Below, piece by piece: positions 17,707 through 27,242 of a stretch of 64,000 bases of DNA. Both the position numbers and the translations under genes were made by a program. Source of the DNA: Bacteroidota bacterium (GTDB lineage: Bacteria > Bacteroidota > Bacteroidia > Bacteroidales > ML635J-15). The notes below the pieces were generated by a model that was not told where the DNA came from, did no database searches, and saw only the letters and a list, made by a program, of their open reading frames with translations. Position 1 is the first letter of the stretch. Each line of letters starts with the position of its first letter. Where the stretch lies: the NCBI GenBank assembly GCA_029558535.1, contig JAKQEK010000362.1, forward strand, positions 1-64,000, written 5' to 3'.

Positions 17707-20082
17707 ATGAAGAAGTCTTTTTTTCTGGTTTTATTATGTTTACTTTACTTTAGTAACTATGCTCAAAAAGTAACTTTAAGCGGTTATATTAAGGATAAAG
17801 ACACAGGTGAGGAACTACTTGGAGCAAATGTAATAATTAAAAATACTAATACCGGAACTACAACAAATGCTTACGGCTTTTATACTTTATCCCTAGCTCC
17901 GGGACAATATGATATAGTTTTTTCGTTTATTGGTTACAAAGAAAAAATTGAAAAAGTAGATTTGAAAATAAATAAGTCTCTGAACATTTCACTTGAAAGT
18001 TCAGCAATAATGACTCAGGAAATAGTTGTAAGCGGAGAAAAGAAAAGCAATGTGCAAGACAGCAAAATGAGTGTAATCAAGTTGCCTGTTGAAGCAGTAA
18101 AAGCATTACCAGCATTTATGGGAGAAGTGGATATATTAAAAACAATACAATTACTTCCAGGCATACAATCTTCGGGTGAAGGAAATTCGGGTTTTTATGT
18201 ACGAGGTGGAGGACCGGATCAGAACTTAATATTACTAGATGAAGCAACAATTTACAATGCTGCACATTTATTTGGTTTCTTCTCTGTATTTAATGCCGAT
18301 GCAATTAAGGATATGGAAATCTTTAAAGGTGGAATGCCGGCACAATACGGTGGTCGTGTAAGTTCTGTGCTGGATATATCAATGAAAAACGGTAATATGA
18401 AAGAATTGGAAATTGACGGTGGAATAGGCACTATTTCTTCACGACTTACTGTTCAAGGACCAATAAAAAAAGACACATGTTCTTATCTGTTTTCTGCAAG
18501 GCGTACTTATATAGATGTATTAATTAAACCTTTTGTTAAAAAAACTTCGCCGTTTAAAGGTTCCGGTTATTATTTTTATGACTTAAATGCCAAACTTAAT
18601 TATAGGTTTTCTGATAAAGACAGATTATACTTAAGTGCCTATTACGGAAAAGATATTTTTGATTTTAAAAGCACAGACGCCGGCTTTGATATGAAAATTC
18701 CATGGGGAAACGGAATGGCAAGCCTCAGGTGGAATCACTTGTTCAACAGTAAATTCTTTTCAAACACAACTCTTGTTGCTTCAGATTATAAATTTAAAAC
18801 TGATGTTACAATGAATGATACTGAAGAAGGCAGTACATTAATGAGATTCGTTCAAAGATCAGGCATTAGAGATTATTATTTGAAACAAGATTTTACTTAT
18901 ATCCCTAATCCAAAACACACAATAAAATTCGGAGCAAATTATATTTATCATATTTTTTCTCCTAATTCTGTCAGTGCCGAATATTATGCTATGTATATTG
19001 ACGATTCAGATATAATGAAGCAATATGCACATGAAGCGGCTATATACATTGGCGATGATTTTAAGATAAATAACAGATTTACACTTTATGCCGGAATACG
19101 TGGTGCCGCTTATATGCAGGTTGGACCGTTTATCAGATATGTTAAAGATGATTTATTAATGCATAATATTGATACTATTAATTACTATAAAAACGAAAAA
19201 GTAGCTTTTTACAAATCACTTGAGCCAAGACTTTCTCTTAAAATTGGTATTGATGATAATTCTTCGTTTAAAGCTTCTTTTAATCAGAATAAACAATTTG
19301 TTCACCTTGCATCACTATCTGCCTCTACTCTACCAACTGACTTATGGGTACCATGCAGTGAAGTGGTTAAGCCACAAGAAGCCAGACAATATGCAATAGG
19401 GTATTTTAGAAATTTCTATAACGATCATTTCGAGACATCAGTAGAATTTTATTATAAAGATTTATTTAATCTCATCGAATATGCTGATGGTGCAATGCCT
19501 GGAGATGATGTTGGAAATAACGCTGATAATTACTTTATCTTTGGTAATGGCTACTCATATGGAATGGAATTATTTATAAAAAAACAAACCGGAAGGTTTA
19601 CAGGATGGATTGGTTACACATTATCAAAGACAGAAAGAATATTCGATGATGTTGATAATGGAGAGCCTTTCCCTGCTAAATATGACAGAAGACATGATTT
19701 ATCCTTAACAGCTACATATAATATAAATGAAAAGTGGTCTGCATCAATGATTTTTGTTTATGCTACAGGAAACACAACTACATTACCAGTGGGTGTTTTT
19801 ATGACAGATGGAGACTTGGTTAGTGAGTACGGCAGAAGGAACTCATACCGAATGGACCCATATCACAGACTAGATTTATCTGTAAATTATTTGCATAAAA
19901 AAACTGACAAATGGGAATCATCTTGGAATTTTTCTGTTTATAATGCTTATAATCGTAAAAATCCATATTTCATATACTTCTACCACGAAGGTTCAATATC
20001 CAATGGAGATTATACAGCAAAAGCAAAACAGGTTTCTCTTTTCCCGATTTTACCTTCTATAACATGGAATTTTAAATTTTAG
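17707..20082 (+). CDS. TonB-dependent receptor with carboxypeptidase-like regulatory domain
   Basis: A 791-residue outer-membrane receptor. The signal peptide (MKKSFFLVLLCLLYFSNYAQ) is followed by a CarboxypepD_reg-like domain (about 22-105), a plug (about 110-225, with GFYVRGGGPDQNLILLDEA) and a 22-strand barrel to the C-terminus, which ends in the aromatic ITWNFKF. It imports a substrate using energy from TonB/ExbBD, which are not in this window. The gene for a DUF4249 lipoprotein follows after 2 bases, the usual partner of this receptor subtype. It is not a SusC/SusD pair. Substrate is unknown. Confidence 0.92.
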   Translation: MKKSFFLVLLCLLYFSNYAQKVTLSGYIKDKDTGEELLGANVIIKNTNTGTTTNAYGFYTLSLAPGQYDIVFSFIGYKEKIEKVDLKINKSLNISLESSAIMTQEIVVSGEKKSNVQDSKMSVIKLPVEAVKALPAFMGEVDILKTIQLLPGIQSSGEGNSGFYVRGGGPDQNLILLDEATIYNAAHLFGFFSVFNADAIKDMEIFKGGMPAQYGGRVSSVLDISMKNGNMKELEIDGGIGTISSRLTVQGPIKKDTCSYLFSARRTYIDVLIKPFVKKTSPFKGSGYYFYDLNAKLNYRFSDKDRLYLSAYYGKDIFDFKSTDAGFDMKIPWGNGMASLRWNHLFNSKFFSNTTLVASDYKFKTDVTMNDTEEGSTLMRFVQRSGIRDYYLKQDFTYIPNPKHTIKFGANYIYHIFSPNSVSAEYYAMYIDDSDIMKQYAHEAAIYIGDDFKINNRFTLYAGIRGAAYMQVGPFIRYVKDDLLMHNIDTINYYKNEKVAFYKSLEPRLSLKIGIDDNSSFKASFNQNKQFVHLASLSASTLPTDLWVPCSEVVKPQEARQYAIGYFRNFYNDHFETSVEFYYKDLFNLIEYADGAMPGDDVGNNADNYFIFGNGYSYGMELFIKKQTGRFTGWIGYTLSKTERIFDDVDNGEPFPAKYDRRHDLSLTATYNINEKWSASMIFVYATGNTTTLPVGVFMTDGDLVSEYGRRNSYRMDPYHRLDLSVNYLHKKTDKWESSWNFSVYNAYNRKNPYFIYFYHEGSISNGDYTAKAKQVSLFPILPSITWNFKF

Positions 20083-20084
20083 AA

Positions 20085-21041
20085 ATGAAAAATGTTTATT
20101 ATATATTATCTCTTGCGTTGTTTTTGATTTGCATTTTGTCTTGCGAAAAAGATATCACTGTTGATTTACCAAAAGCAGAAAAGAAACTTGTTGTAGAAGG
20201 AACTATTGATTTAAACGAATATGCTTTGGTTATTCTCACAAAAAATGCATCCTACTTTGATGTCATAACTACCGAAACTGTAGAAAATTCAATTATACAT
20301 GGTGATCAGGCAACTGTAATTGTCAGCAATGGTAATATTTACGACACCCTTCAACCTACAGCTATAGACAAATGGCCACATTATGCTTATGTCGGTAATA
20401 AAATAAAAGGTGAAATAAACGAAGTATATAATTTAAAAATTCTTTATGATAATAAAGAATACTTTGCCACGACACTAATCCCTGATACAATTGGTATTGA
20501 TTCTGTTTGGTTTGAAAAAATGAACGGATTTGAGGGGCTGGGCTTTTTGGGTATAAGATGGACAGACCCTTCGCAAATCGGTAATAATTACCTGGTTACA
20601 ACAAAAAATCACGGCGAACAAAAATATTTTTTCAGACCATACTTTGGGATGCATATAATGGATGATATTCTTTTTAATGGGCAACCAATGACATACACAC
20701 CAATAGTTAAAGGGTTCGAACATAATGATTACTACAATGATTACTATGACCCTAATATTATTGATACTCCTGAAGAAGATTCGTTATATTTTGTAAACGC
20801 ATTTTTCTTCAAATATGGAGATACTGTTTCTATAAAACTATCAAGCGTAGATGCAAATTCATACAATTTTTGGAGCTCATGGTATAGAAATTATATGACT
20901 GAGGGAAATCCTTTTACAAATCCGGCAAGTATTAAATCAAATATTGAAGGTGCACCGGCAAACGGATATTGGATTGGTTCTGGCTCTTATATCAGAACAG
21001 TTTATATTGTTGACAGCGTGAATGTCGAAATTATCCGTTAG
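20085..21041 (+). CDS. DUF4249 lipoprotein, partner of the TonB receptor
   Basis: A 318-residue protein with a lipoprotein signal (FLICILSCEKD, lipidated Cys near residue 20). The mature region begins ITVDLPKAEKKLVVEGTID, the DUF4249 hallmark. It is likely a surface lipoprotein that sits on the TonB receptor, as SusD does on SusC. It lies 2 bases after the receptor stop codon, so the two are one operon. It converges with the oxidoreductase gene, with 8 bases between. Confidence 0.85.
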   Translation: MKNVYYILSLALFLICILSCEKDITVDLPKAEKKLVVEGTIDLNEYALVILTKNASYFDVITTETVENSIIHGDQATVIVSNGNIYDTLQPTAIDKWPHYAYVGNKIKGEINEVYNLKILYDNKEYFATTLIPDTIGIDSVWFEKMNGFEGLGFLGIRWTDPSQIGNNYLVTTKNHGEQKYFFRPYFGMHIMDDILFNGQPMTYTPIVKGFEHNDYYNDYYDPNIIDTPEEDSLYFVNAFFFKYGDTVSIKLSSVDANSYNFWSSWYRNYMTEGNPFTNPASIKSNIEGAPANGYWIGSGSYIRTVYIVDSVNVEIIR

Positions 21042-21049
21042 AGAATAGA

Positions 21050-22126
21050 CTATTTTTCTTTTCTCGACGAATATTCAACCAAAATATCATCAAAGGTTTG
21101 CTTAACGCTTATTATTTTTTCAGCTAAATAAGCATTTGTTCCGGCAAAAGCATACCCATTTTTAAATTTTCCCTTAAATGCATTATAAAGAGCAGAAATA
21201 ATACAATAAGGACTCGATGAAATATCGCAAGTCTTAATACATTGGAATGGACATCGCATCGGAATTTTATTACCAAGTTTTACCTTGTCGAGAAAGCTAT
21301 TTTTTATTGCGCGACCTGGCATACCAACAGGGCTGTTAATAATTTCAATATCACTCTGTTTAGCATTTAGATAAGTTTGCTTAAATTCATCTGATGCATC
21401 ACATTCGGTAGTAGTGACAAATCTTGAGCCCATTTGCACGCCTGAGGCACCAAGGCCAATAAAATCAGAAATATTTTGCCCTGTATAAACCCCGCCTGCA
21501 GCAATTATGGGTATTTTAACACTATAAATATTTTCAAAATCTTTGACAACTGCAACGACTTCGGGAATAAGGCGTTCGAGAGAATAGTTATCATCAGTAA
21601 TCTGATTTAACTTAAATCCGAGATGACCACCGGCTTTAGGTCCCTCCACAACTATTGCATCGGGCAAATAATCAAAATCATGTTTCCATTTTTCGCAAAT
21701 CAATTTGGCAGCACGAGCCGAAGATACAATAGGTACAAGTTTAGTTTCACTATCTTTTGTTAAAAATGAAGGTAAATTTAACGGCAATCCTGCTCCACAA
21801 AAAATAATATCAGCCTTCTCAGAAATTGCAGTTTTTACCATGTCAGCAAAATTTGACATCGCTACCATTATATTAATTCCTATAATTCCTCGTGTTTTCT
21901 CACGTGCTTTACGCAACTCTTCTTTTAAGCCCCTTATACTGCTCTCAAGAAAATCAGAACCAGCCTGACGGTAGAGCATTCCTAATCCTGCACTCGCTAT
22001 AACACCTACACCACCCTGATTTGCTACAGCAGAAGCTAATCCTGATAGTGAAATACCAACACCCATTCCCCCCTGAATAATCGGAATCCGAATCTCCAGA
22101 TTTCCAATTTTTAATGAATTAATCAT
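21050..22126 (-). CDS. Nitronate monooxygenase (2-nitropropane dioxygenase family)
   Basis: A 358-residue FMN-dependent TIM-barrel oxidoreductase. Motifs seen: IIQGGMGVGISLSGLASAVA, GVIASAG, VVEGPKAGGHLG (with the catalytic-type His), IIAAGGVYTGQ and GVQMGSRF. The C-terminal CPFQCIKTCD cysteine-rich stretch is typical of the Bacteroidota/Clostridia members. The enzymes oxidise alkyl nitronates, protecting against propionate-3-nitronate. Related proteins include enoyl-ACP reductase FabK, so FabK-like activity cannot be excluded. Confidence 0.83.
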   Translation of the reverse strand: MINSLKIGNLEIRIPIIQGGMGVGISLSGLASAVANQGGVGVIASAGLGMLYRQAGSDFLESSIRGLKEELRKAREKTRGIIGINIMVAMSNFADMVKTAISEKADIIFCGAGLPLNLPSFLTKDSETKLVPIVSSARAAKLICEKWKHDFDYLPDAIVVEGPKAGGHLGFKLNQITDDNYSLERLIPEVVAVVKDFENIYSVKIPIIAAGGVYTGQNISDFIGLGASGVQMGSRFVTTTECDASDEFKQTYLNAKQSDIEIINSPVGMPGRAIKNSFLDKVKLGNKIPMRCPFQCIKTCDISSSPYCIISALYNAFKGKFKNGYAFAGTNAYLAEKIISVKQTFDDILVEYSSRKEK

Positions 22127-22173
22127 TTTTACAAACTATTATACTATCGGGATTTATCTCCGGAAAGTTGCTA

Positions 22174-22205
22174 CAAAGTTAATCATTATAATGAGACCCA
22201 AACAA
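22174..22205 (-). promoter_or_regulatory. Promoter (TTG-N21-TAACTTTG) for nitronate monooxygenase
   Basis: On the minus strand TTG (plus 22203-22205) precedes TAACTTTG (plus 22174-22181) by 21 bases. The box is 47 bases before the start codon. Confidence 0.45.
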
Positions 22206-22234
22206 TTTAAATGATATTTGCACTTATGCCTAAA

Positions 22235-24199
22235 TTATTGTACAAAAATCTTTCTCGTTTCTAAATATTCAAATTTACTGTTATAAAACTTCACAAAATA
22301 AATTCCGGATGAAGGTAAATTAACTTTAATACAATTATTGAAAGAGGATTCTTCAAAACAATAATCCAATATTTTTTTGCTCGTTAAATCATAAACTTCC
22401 ATAAAACCAATTTCATGCTCATTAGATAACATAAAAATTTCCTGACCATTAGGTACCGGATTAGGATAAATGGTAAAATCACTAATTTCCAAATCATTTT
22501 CATAAACAATCATGTCTGTTAAAACCACTTGCCTGACTGCCTCTATCTTATTTTGGTCAATAGTATTGTCACACATTGTTACCCTGATATTATAATAACC
22601 TGGATCTAATCCGACAGTATTCCAAACACATAATTCATCAGAAAAAACCTCACTATAAACAGTATCACAAACAGTAAGCCACTCATTAGTACCAACAACC
22701 TGATAATCAACAATATACCATTCAAATTCTGTAGAATAATAATCAGATGCTTTTTCAATCCAAGCAGATCCACTTACTGATATCTCTGATTCGGTATTTC
22801 CCTGTTCAGGACCATCTAAATATAAATACCACATCATAGCATCATCATAATAAATAGGTTGCTGCACAAGATTTGCCTGAACCAATATCATTATAGATTT
22901 TTCCAAAGCTATACATTTTCCCATATTTTGGCCTCCATAAGCCATTATTCCAAAAGCATTGCCACTAGATTGGAAATTGCAATTCAAATATGAGAATGCA
23001 CTCATTAACACAGATGTATCGGTTGCAAAAAGATATCCTCCGGAGCCATCAATCAAGCAGTTTTGCATAGTACATTCAGAGTTTCCCATAGTTCCTATTT
23101 CGCCGAGAATACAATTAGATGCATTGCCAACAGCTCCATGAAACATATATAAACTCCATGTCTGAACATCCGAATTAATAAAATGGATACTATGATCGCT
23201 TAAGGGTGCAACAAAATCCGAATAATGCGAATTATTTACTAGCCCTGAAACCTCGTATTCAGGTTGATTACAAAACCAAACACCTACGGTTCTTATTTTG
23301 GAATCTGATATAGTAAGTTCGCTTTCCGGCTCCGGCATAAGCCCCCACATTACATCATTACAGTTCTCAATTGTATATGAATATTCTATACCTGATACTC
23401 CGGGATTTATATCACTGAATTCATTATTCGAAATACTTGTCCCATTTGGAAAAACAATATCAAGACTAGCAGTTGACGGAATGTGATGCCAAACAAGTAA
23501 AGTAGCGGCATTGCTAAAATTTGCCGTTGCATTATCCATCATAATAAATTCACCAGCCTGATTAGTTCCATCAATATTAATACTTGCGTTTGATGATAGA
23601 CCACAAGTTGTGAATCCTATTTTTGTTACATCAGTCCAATTCACAATTGCGTTATCGGCAATTACCAAGTCATGTGATAAGCCATAGTAATCAAGAGTTG
23701 TATTTACTATTGTAAGTTCGGCAGATCCGGCAGCAATTATTCCGCGTTGATAAATGAAACTCTGCGGAAAATGCATTGTAGAATTTAACATCCATACTTT
23801 TGCTTCTTCGCCAAAAATTAAAATATCACCATTTATTACTGCTTCACAATCCTCAAAAACCAATTTACCATCATTGACGACTAAAATAGTACCATTGAAA
23901 CTGTAATCACCGGATATATTAATAGAATCGCCCGGCGTTAGTCCAATAAATAATGTATCTACCGACTTAACGTAAAACTCAATACTTTTTAATTCATCAA
24001 TCCTTTTTTGCAGCCTTAAAATAGAATTACCCGACACATTAAATTGATCAAAAATGCTTACGTTTTGAATTTCATCTAAAAGATCATTAATATAAGTCTG
24101 AGCTGAAATATTATTCAATTTCTCATTTGGGAATTGTCTCTGTGCAAAGGAATTTTCAAAAATCACTGCAATTAGCACAAATATTAAAACTAATTTCAT
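22235..24199 (-). CDS. T9SS-exported beta-rich protein (probable beta-helix)
   Basis: A 654-residue protein with a signal peptide (IFENSFAQ, cleavage near residue 19). The body holds repeated short beta segments such as NISGDYSF, TLDYYGLS and HSIHFINSDVQTWSLY, resembling a right-handed beta-helix. The C-terminus has the type A T9SS tail (IYPNPVPNGQEI, then GIYFVKF and RKIFVQ). No catalytic motif was recognised. A run of 13 A lies directly before the start codon on its coding strand. Confidence 0.8.
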   Translation of the reverse strand: MKLVLIFVLIAVIFENSFAQRQFPNEKLNNISAQTYINDLLDEIQNVSIFDQFNVSGNSILRLQKRIDELKSIEFYVKSVDTLFIGLTPGDSINISGDYSFNGTILVVNDGKLVFEDCEAVINGDILIFGEEAKVWMLNSTMHFPQSFIYQRGIIAAGSAELTIVNTTLDYYGLSHDLVIADNAIVNWTDVTKIGFTTCGLSSNASINIDGTNQAGEFIMMDNATANFSNAATLLVWHHIPSTASLDIVFPNGTSISNNEFSDINPGVSGIEYSYTIENCNDVMWGLMPEPESELTISDSKIRTVGVWFCNQPEYEVSGLVNNSHYSDFVAPLSDHSIHFINSDVQTWSLYMFHGAVGNASNCILGEIGTMGNSECTMQNCLIDGSGGYLFATDTSVLMSAFSYLNCNFQSSGNAFGIMAYGGQNMGKCIALEKSIMILVQANLVQQPIYYDDAMMWYLYLDGPEQGNTESEISVSGSAWIEKASDYYSTEFEWYIVDYQVVGTNEWLTVCDTVYSEVFSDELCVWNTVGLDPGYYNIRVTMCDNTIDQNKIEAVRQVVLTDMIVYENDLEISDFTIYPNPVPNGQEIFMLSNEHEIGFMEVYDLTSKKILDYCFEESSFNNCIKVNLPSSGIYFVKFYNSKFEYLETRKIFVQ

Positions 24200-24322
24200 G
24201 TTTTTTTTTTTTGCAATTTATATATTTTTTTGTTTCGGAACAATTTTTGAAAAGCTTTACCAAAAAAATATATTTTGTTTGTAACAAGAATTTTATTATT
24301 TTTTCCGCAGAAAATTTTTAGT

Positions 24323-25243
24323 ATGAGAAAAACATTTTTATTAGTAATTATTATTTCGATAGCCCAGATGTCCTTTGCACAAGTTGTTGGCGGTAAACAA
24401 AAAAAACTTGAAAATTATTATAAAAACGAACAGTGGGAAGACTGCAATTTTAAGGCAGACAGAATGATCTTACAAGAAAAATATGCTAATGATGCAGAAG
24501 TATATTTATATTTAGCCAGTTCTTATTCCAAGATTTTTTTAATGGGATTAAAAGACACTATGCTTATTTATAAAGTTCCACAATATGTTGATGCTTATAA
24601 ATTAGCATTAAAATACTCTGTAACTGCAAAGAAAAAAGACAAAAAAGCAAAAATCTATTTCCCCGCAAACAATTTCATGCTTGAAGAAATTGCTATTACA
24701 GGGATTTATTATATTGATCACTATGTTTCTGTGAATAAATTATCAAAAGCGAGCTCTTTTATGAGAAAAATACTCAAGACTTATTCTGATGTCAATCTTT
24801 ATTTTATGCAAGGAGTATTGTGTTCGATGACAGGAGATACAGCTACAGGGAATCCTATAATCAGAGATGTATTTAAAACTATGGATACACAAAGGCCTAC
24901 AACAGTTGAAAAAACCGAATTTATTATGATTGATGCTTTCGATTTGTACACAAGTTTTTTATTAAAAAAAGACCCGCCTTTAACAGACAGTGCCAGAAGT
25001 GTTATTACCAGAGCACTTAGATATTATCCGGGAGATGAATTATTAAGCTATTATCTTAAGCTTATTGAAAATCCGGAATTGAATATTGAAAAACCTGCAA
25101 ACTCAAAAAAGCTTGCACAACTTAAACAAATTGAGGTAAGAATGCCAGGTGATCCGGAAGAAGAAGATGATGATTCTGAAGATGATGAATCCGAAGATGA
25201 TGAAAAAAGTGGCAAGAAAGAAGACAAGAAAAAAAATAAATAA
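24323..25243 (+). CDS. Secreted helical protein with charged C-terminal tail
   Basis: A 306-residue protein of unknown function. The signal peptide ends near residue 20 (IAQMSFAQ). Residues 20-260 are alpha-helical and TPR-like in pattern (paired helices, YLYLASSYSKIF). The last about 35 residues are an acidic run (PGDPEEEDDDSEDDESEDD) and then Lys-rich (KKEDKKKNK). The start is the ATG at 24323; an upstream TTG at 24275 lacks a signal-like beginning and is rejected. The next gene begins 8 bases after its stop, so the two may be co-transcribed. Confidence 0.7.
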   Translation: MRKTFLLVIIISIAQMSFAQVVGGKQKKLENYYKNEQWEDCNFKADRMILQEKYANDAEVYLYLASSYSKIFLMGLKDTMLIYKVPQYVDAYKLALKYSVTAKKKDKKAKIYFPANNFMLEEIAITGIYYIDHYVSVNKLSKASSFMRKILKTYSDVNLYFMQGVLCSMTGDTATGNPIIRDVFKTMDTQRPTTVEKTEFIMIDAFDLYTSFLLKKDPPLTDSARSVITRALRYYPGDELLSYYLKLIENPELNIEKPANSKKLAQLKQIEVRMPGDPEEEDDDSEDDESEDDEKSGKKEDKKKNK

Positions 25244-25251
25244 TTTAGTTC

Positions 25252-25992
25252 ATGATAGGCATAATTGGAGGGACAGGGCTCGAAAAGAGCAATTTCTTAA
25301 AAAATACAGAAACAATAAATTTTAAAACTAATTTTGGTAATCCTTCATCTCAAATAATAACAGGATACATTGAAAACAAAAAAATAGCCATTATTTCCAG
25401 ACATGGAACTGAACATACAATTACTCCAACACATGTGAATAATCGGGCAAATATTTCAGCACTTAAAGAAATTGGTTGTAATTGTATTATTGCCACATCT
25501 GCTTGTGGAAGTCTAAGAGAAGATATTAAACCGGGAGATTTTGTTATTCCTGATCAGTTTATTGATTTTACTAAACATAGAATTAATACATTCTATGATT
25601 GTTTTGAACCGGGGCAAATGCAACACTGTCCAATGGCAGACCCATTTTCCGCTGAATTAAGAAAAACAATTGAAATTGCTTCAAAGCAATTAACAGTGAA
25701 ACTGCATACAGAAGGAACTATTCTGACAATTGAAGGACCGAGATTCTCAACAAGAAGCGAATCTCACATGTTTAGATTATGGGGAGCTGACATTATCAAT
25801 ATGAGTACCGCACCCGAAACAGCCCTTGCAAATGAAGCGAATATACCCTACGCAGTTATTGCTATATCAACAGATTATGACTGCTGGAAGACAGACGAAG
25901 AACCTGTTTCAATTGATATTGTCTTGAAAAATTTCGCTAAATCAGTTTCTAAATTAGTCGAACTGTTAGTTTATACTGTTAAACTTATTTAA
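25252..25992 (+). CDS. mtnP: S-methyl-5'-thioadenosine phosphorylase (PNP/MTAP family)
   Basis: A 246-residue enzyme that splits methylthioadenosine (from polyamine and SAM metabolism) into adenine and methylthioribose-1-phosphate. It shows the family start (IGIIGGTGL), phosphate-binding ISRHGTEHTITPTHVNNRANI, and NMSTAPETALANEA with STDYDCWK. The Asp pair in TDYD favours an adenine-type base, hence MTAP over guanosine-type PNP. The stop is 1 base before the aminotransferase start, so the two are one operon. Confidence 0.86.
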   Translation: MIGIIGGTGLEKSNFLKNTETINFKTNFGNPSSQIITGYIENKKIAIISRHGTEHTITPTHVNNRANISALKEIGCNCIIATSACGSLREDIKPGDFVIPDQFIDFTKHRINTFYDCFEPGQMQHCPMADPFSAELRKTIEIASKQLTVKLHTEGTILTIEGPRFSTRSESHMFRLWGADIINMSTAPETALANEANIPYAVIAISTDYDCWKTDEEPVSIDIVLKNFAKSVSKLVELLVYTVKLI

Positions 25993-25993
25993 T

Positions 25994-26749
25994 ATGAGTG
26001 ATATAATTATTGCTTATGATGTTTTGCGGGTTATAAATGCAAAACCGCTCTTTGCTAAAGACCACTATATCAGATTATCCAATTCCGTTACATCTGTTGA
26101 CCCAACAATTAACTTTTCGGAAGAATTATTTTTATCTCATATATTAAAGGTTATTAAATCAAACAATTTAATAAATGGGAATATCAAGACTATAATTCAA
26201 ATTGATAAAAGAAAAAAGTCATATACAATTGATTGTAAAGAAATCCCTCATCATTATCCCTCTGATAATGATTATCAAAATGGAATTAATACTATTACAT
26301 ACACATTTACCAGAGAAAATCCACATAATAAAATCTGGAATCAGGAATTAAGAGAAATTACTGATAAAATGATTGCTGCAAATAACATTTTTGAAGTTTT
26401 ATATGTGAATAAAGAAGGTCATTTAACGGAAGGTAGCCGTTCAAATTTGTTTTTTATTAATAATAATGAACTTATTTCTGCACCATCAACAGAAATTCTT
26501 CTTGGAGTTACGAGAAAATTCATTATCGAAGATGCAATTAAAACAGGTTTAAAACTTATTGAAAAGAAAATATCTTTAGACGAAATCAGTAATTACAAGT
26601 CAGCATTTATATCAGGGACTTCTCCAAAAATACTGCCTGTAAAAAAGATCAATAAAATTAAATTTGATGTTAAAAATGTTCTGTTGGAAAGGCTTATGTA
26701 TAATTTTGATATTCATATAAAAAAGGACATTGATAATTTTGTCTTTTAA
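25994..26749 (+). CDS. Class IV PLP-dependent aminotransferase/lyase
   Basis: A 251-residue fold-type IV PLP enzyme. The signature LTEGSRSNLFFI and the PLP-phosphate region LLGVTRKFIIEDA are clear. A candidate PLP lysine is in NKIWNQELRE (about residue 115). Family members include branched-chain/D-amino-acid aminotransferases and aminodeoxychorismate lyase (PabC), and the sequence alone does not separate them. Position 1 base after an MTA phosphorylase gene allows a role in the last step of methionine salvage, but that is inference. Confidence 0.78.
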   Translation: MSDIIIAYDVLRVINAKPLFAKDHYIRLSNSVTSVDPTINFSEELFLSHILKVIKSNNLINGNIKTIIQIDKRKKSYTIDCKEIPHHYPSDNDYQNGINTITYTFTRENPHNKIWNQELREITDKMIAANNIFEVLYVNKEGHLTEGSRSNLFFINNNELISAPSTEILLGVTRKFIIEDAIKTGLKLIEKKISLDEISNYKSAFISGTSPKILPVKKINKIKFDVKNVLLERLMYNFDIHIKKDIDNFVF

Positions 26750-26980
26750 CATCTTTCCATCTGTTAAATCTTATTAAATCACTAATAATCAACGAATTAT
26801 CTTTTATAAATATTTAATCATCTCGAATTGTGTGCTATTTTTTGCTCATAGGAATTTCATATTCTGTAATTATTTAGGTGTCATCCATTATTCGCTTTTG
26901 TCATGGTATTTGTATCCTCCCGAAATGCCCCAAATTTGACAAATACAATTCCAAAAGCTATTGTTCCAGCCTGTGAACCC

Positions 26981-26996
26981 CCGACTTTAAAGTCGG
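26981..26996. repeat. 16-bp perfect palindrome
   Basis: CCGACTTTAAAGTCGG reads the same on both strands. It lies in the repeat island just before the first direct repeat. Confidence 0.85.
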
Positions 26997-27007
26997 AGTT
27001 ACTAATA

Positions 27008-27072
27008 TTGAGCCCTCTGGGCTCAGAATATTGAATTACCTAAATAATTATGTTAAAATAAAGATTTCTCAC
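27008..27072. repeat. 65-bp direct repeat, copy 1
   Basis: Starts TTGAGCCC and ends TTTCTCAC. It differs from copy 2 at about six positions. The core ATTGAATTACCTAAATAATT is identical in both copies. The two copies are 170 bases apart. Confidence 0.85.
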
Positions 27073-27177
27073 GTTGCACTCCAGTGCGAGTTACTCGCGT
27101 TGGAGTATTCTATCATCCCTGACTGGCTCTGAAGCGAGAATTACTCAGATTGCAGTGTTGGACAAATTCAACTCTAG

Positions 27178-27242
27178 TTGAGCCCGTTGGGTTCAGAGTA
27201 TTGAATTACCTAAATAATTATGTTAAAAAAAGGATTTCTCAC
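27178..27242. repeat. 65-bp direct repeat, copy 2
   Basis: Second copy of the repeat at 27008-27072. Its end runs into the left arm of the nested inverted-repeat element. Confidence 0.85.
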
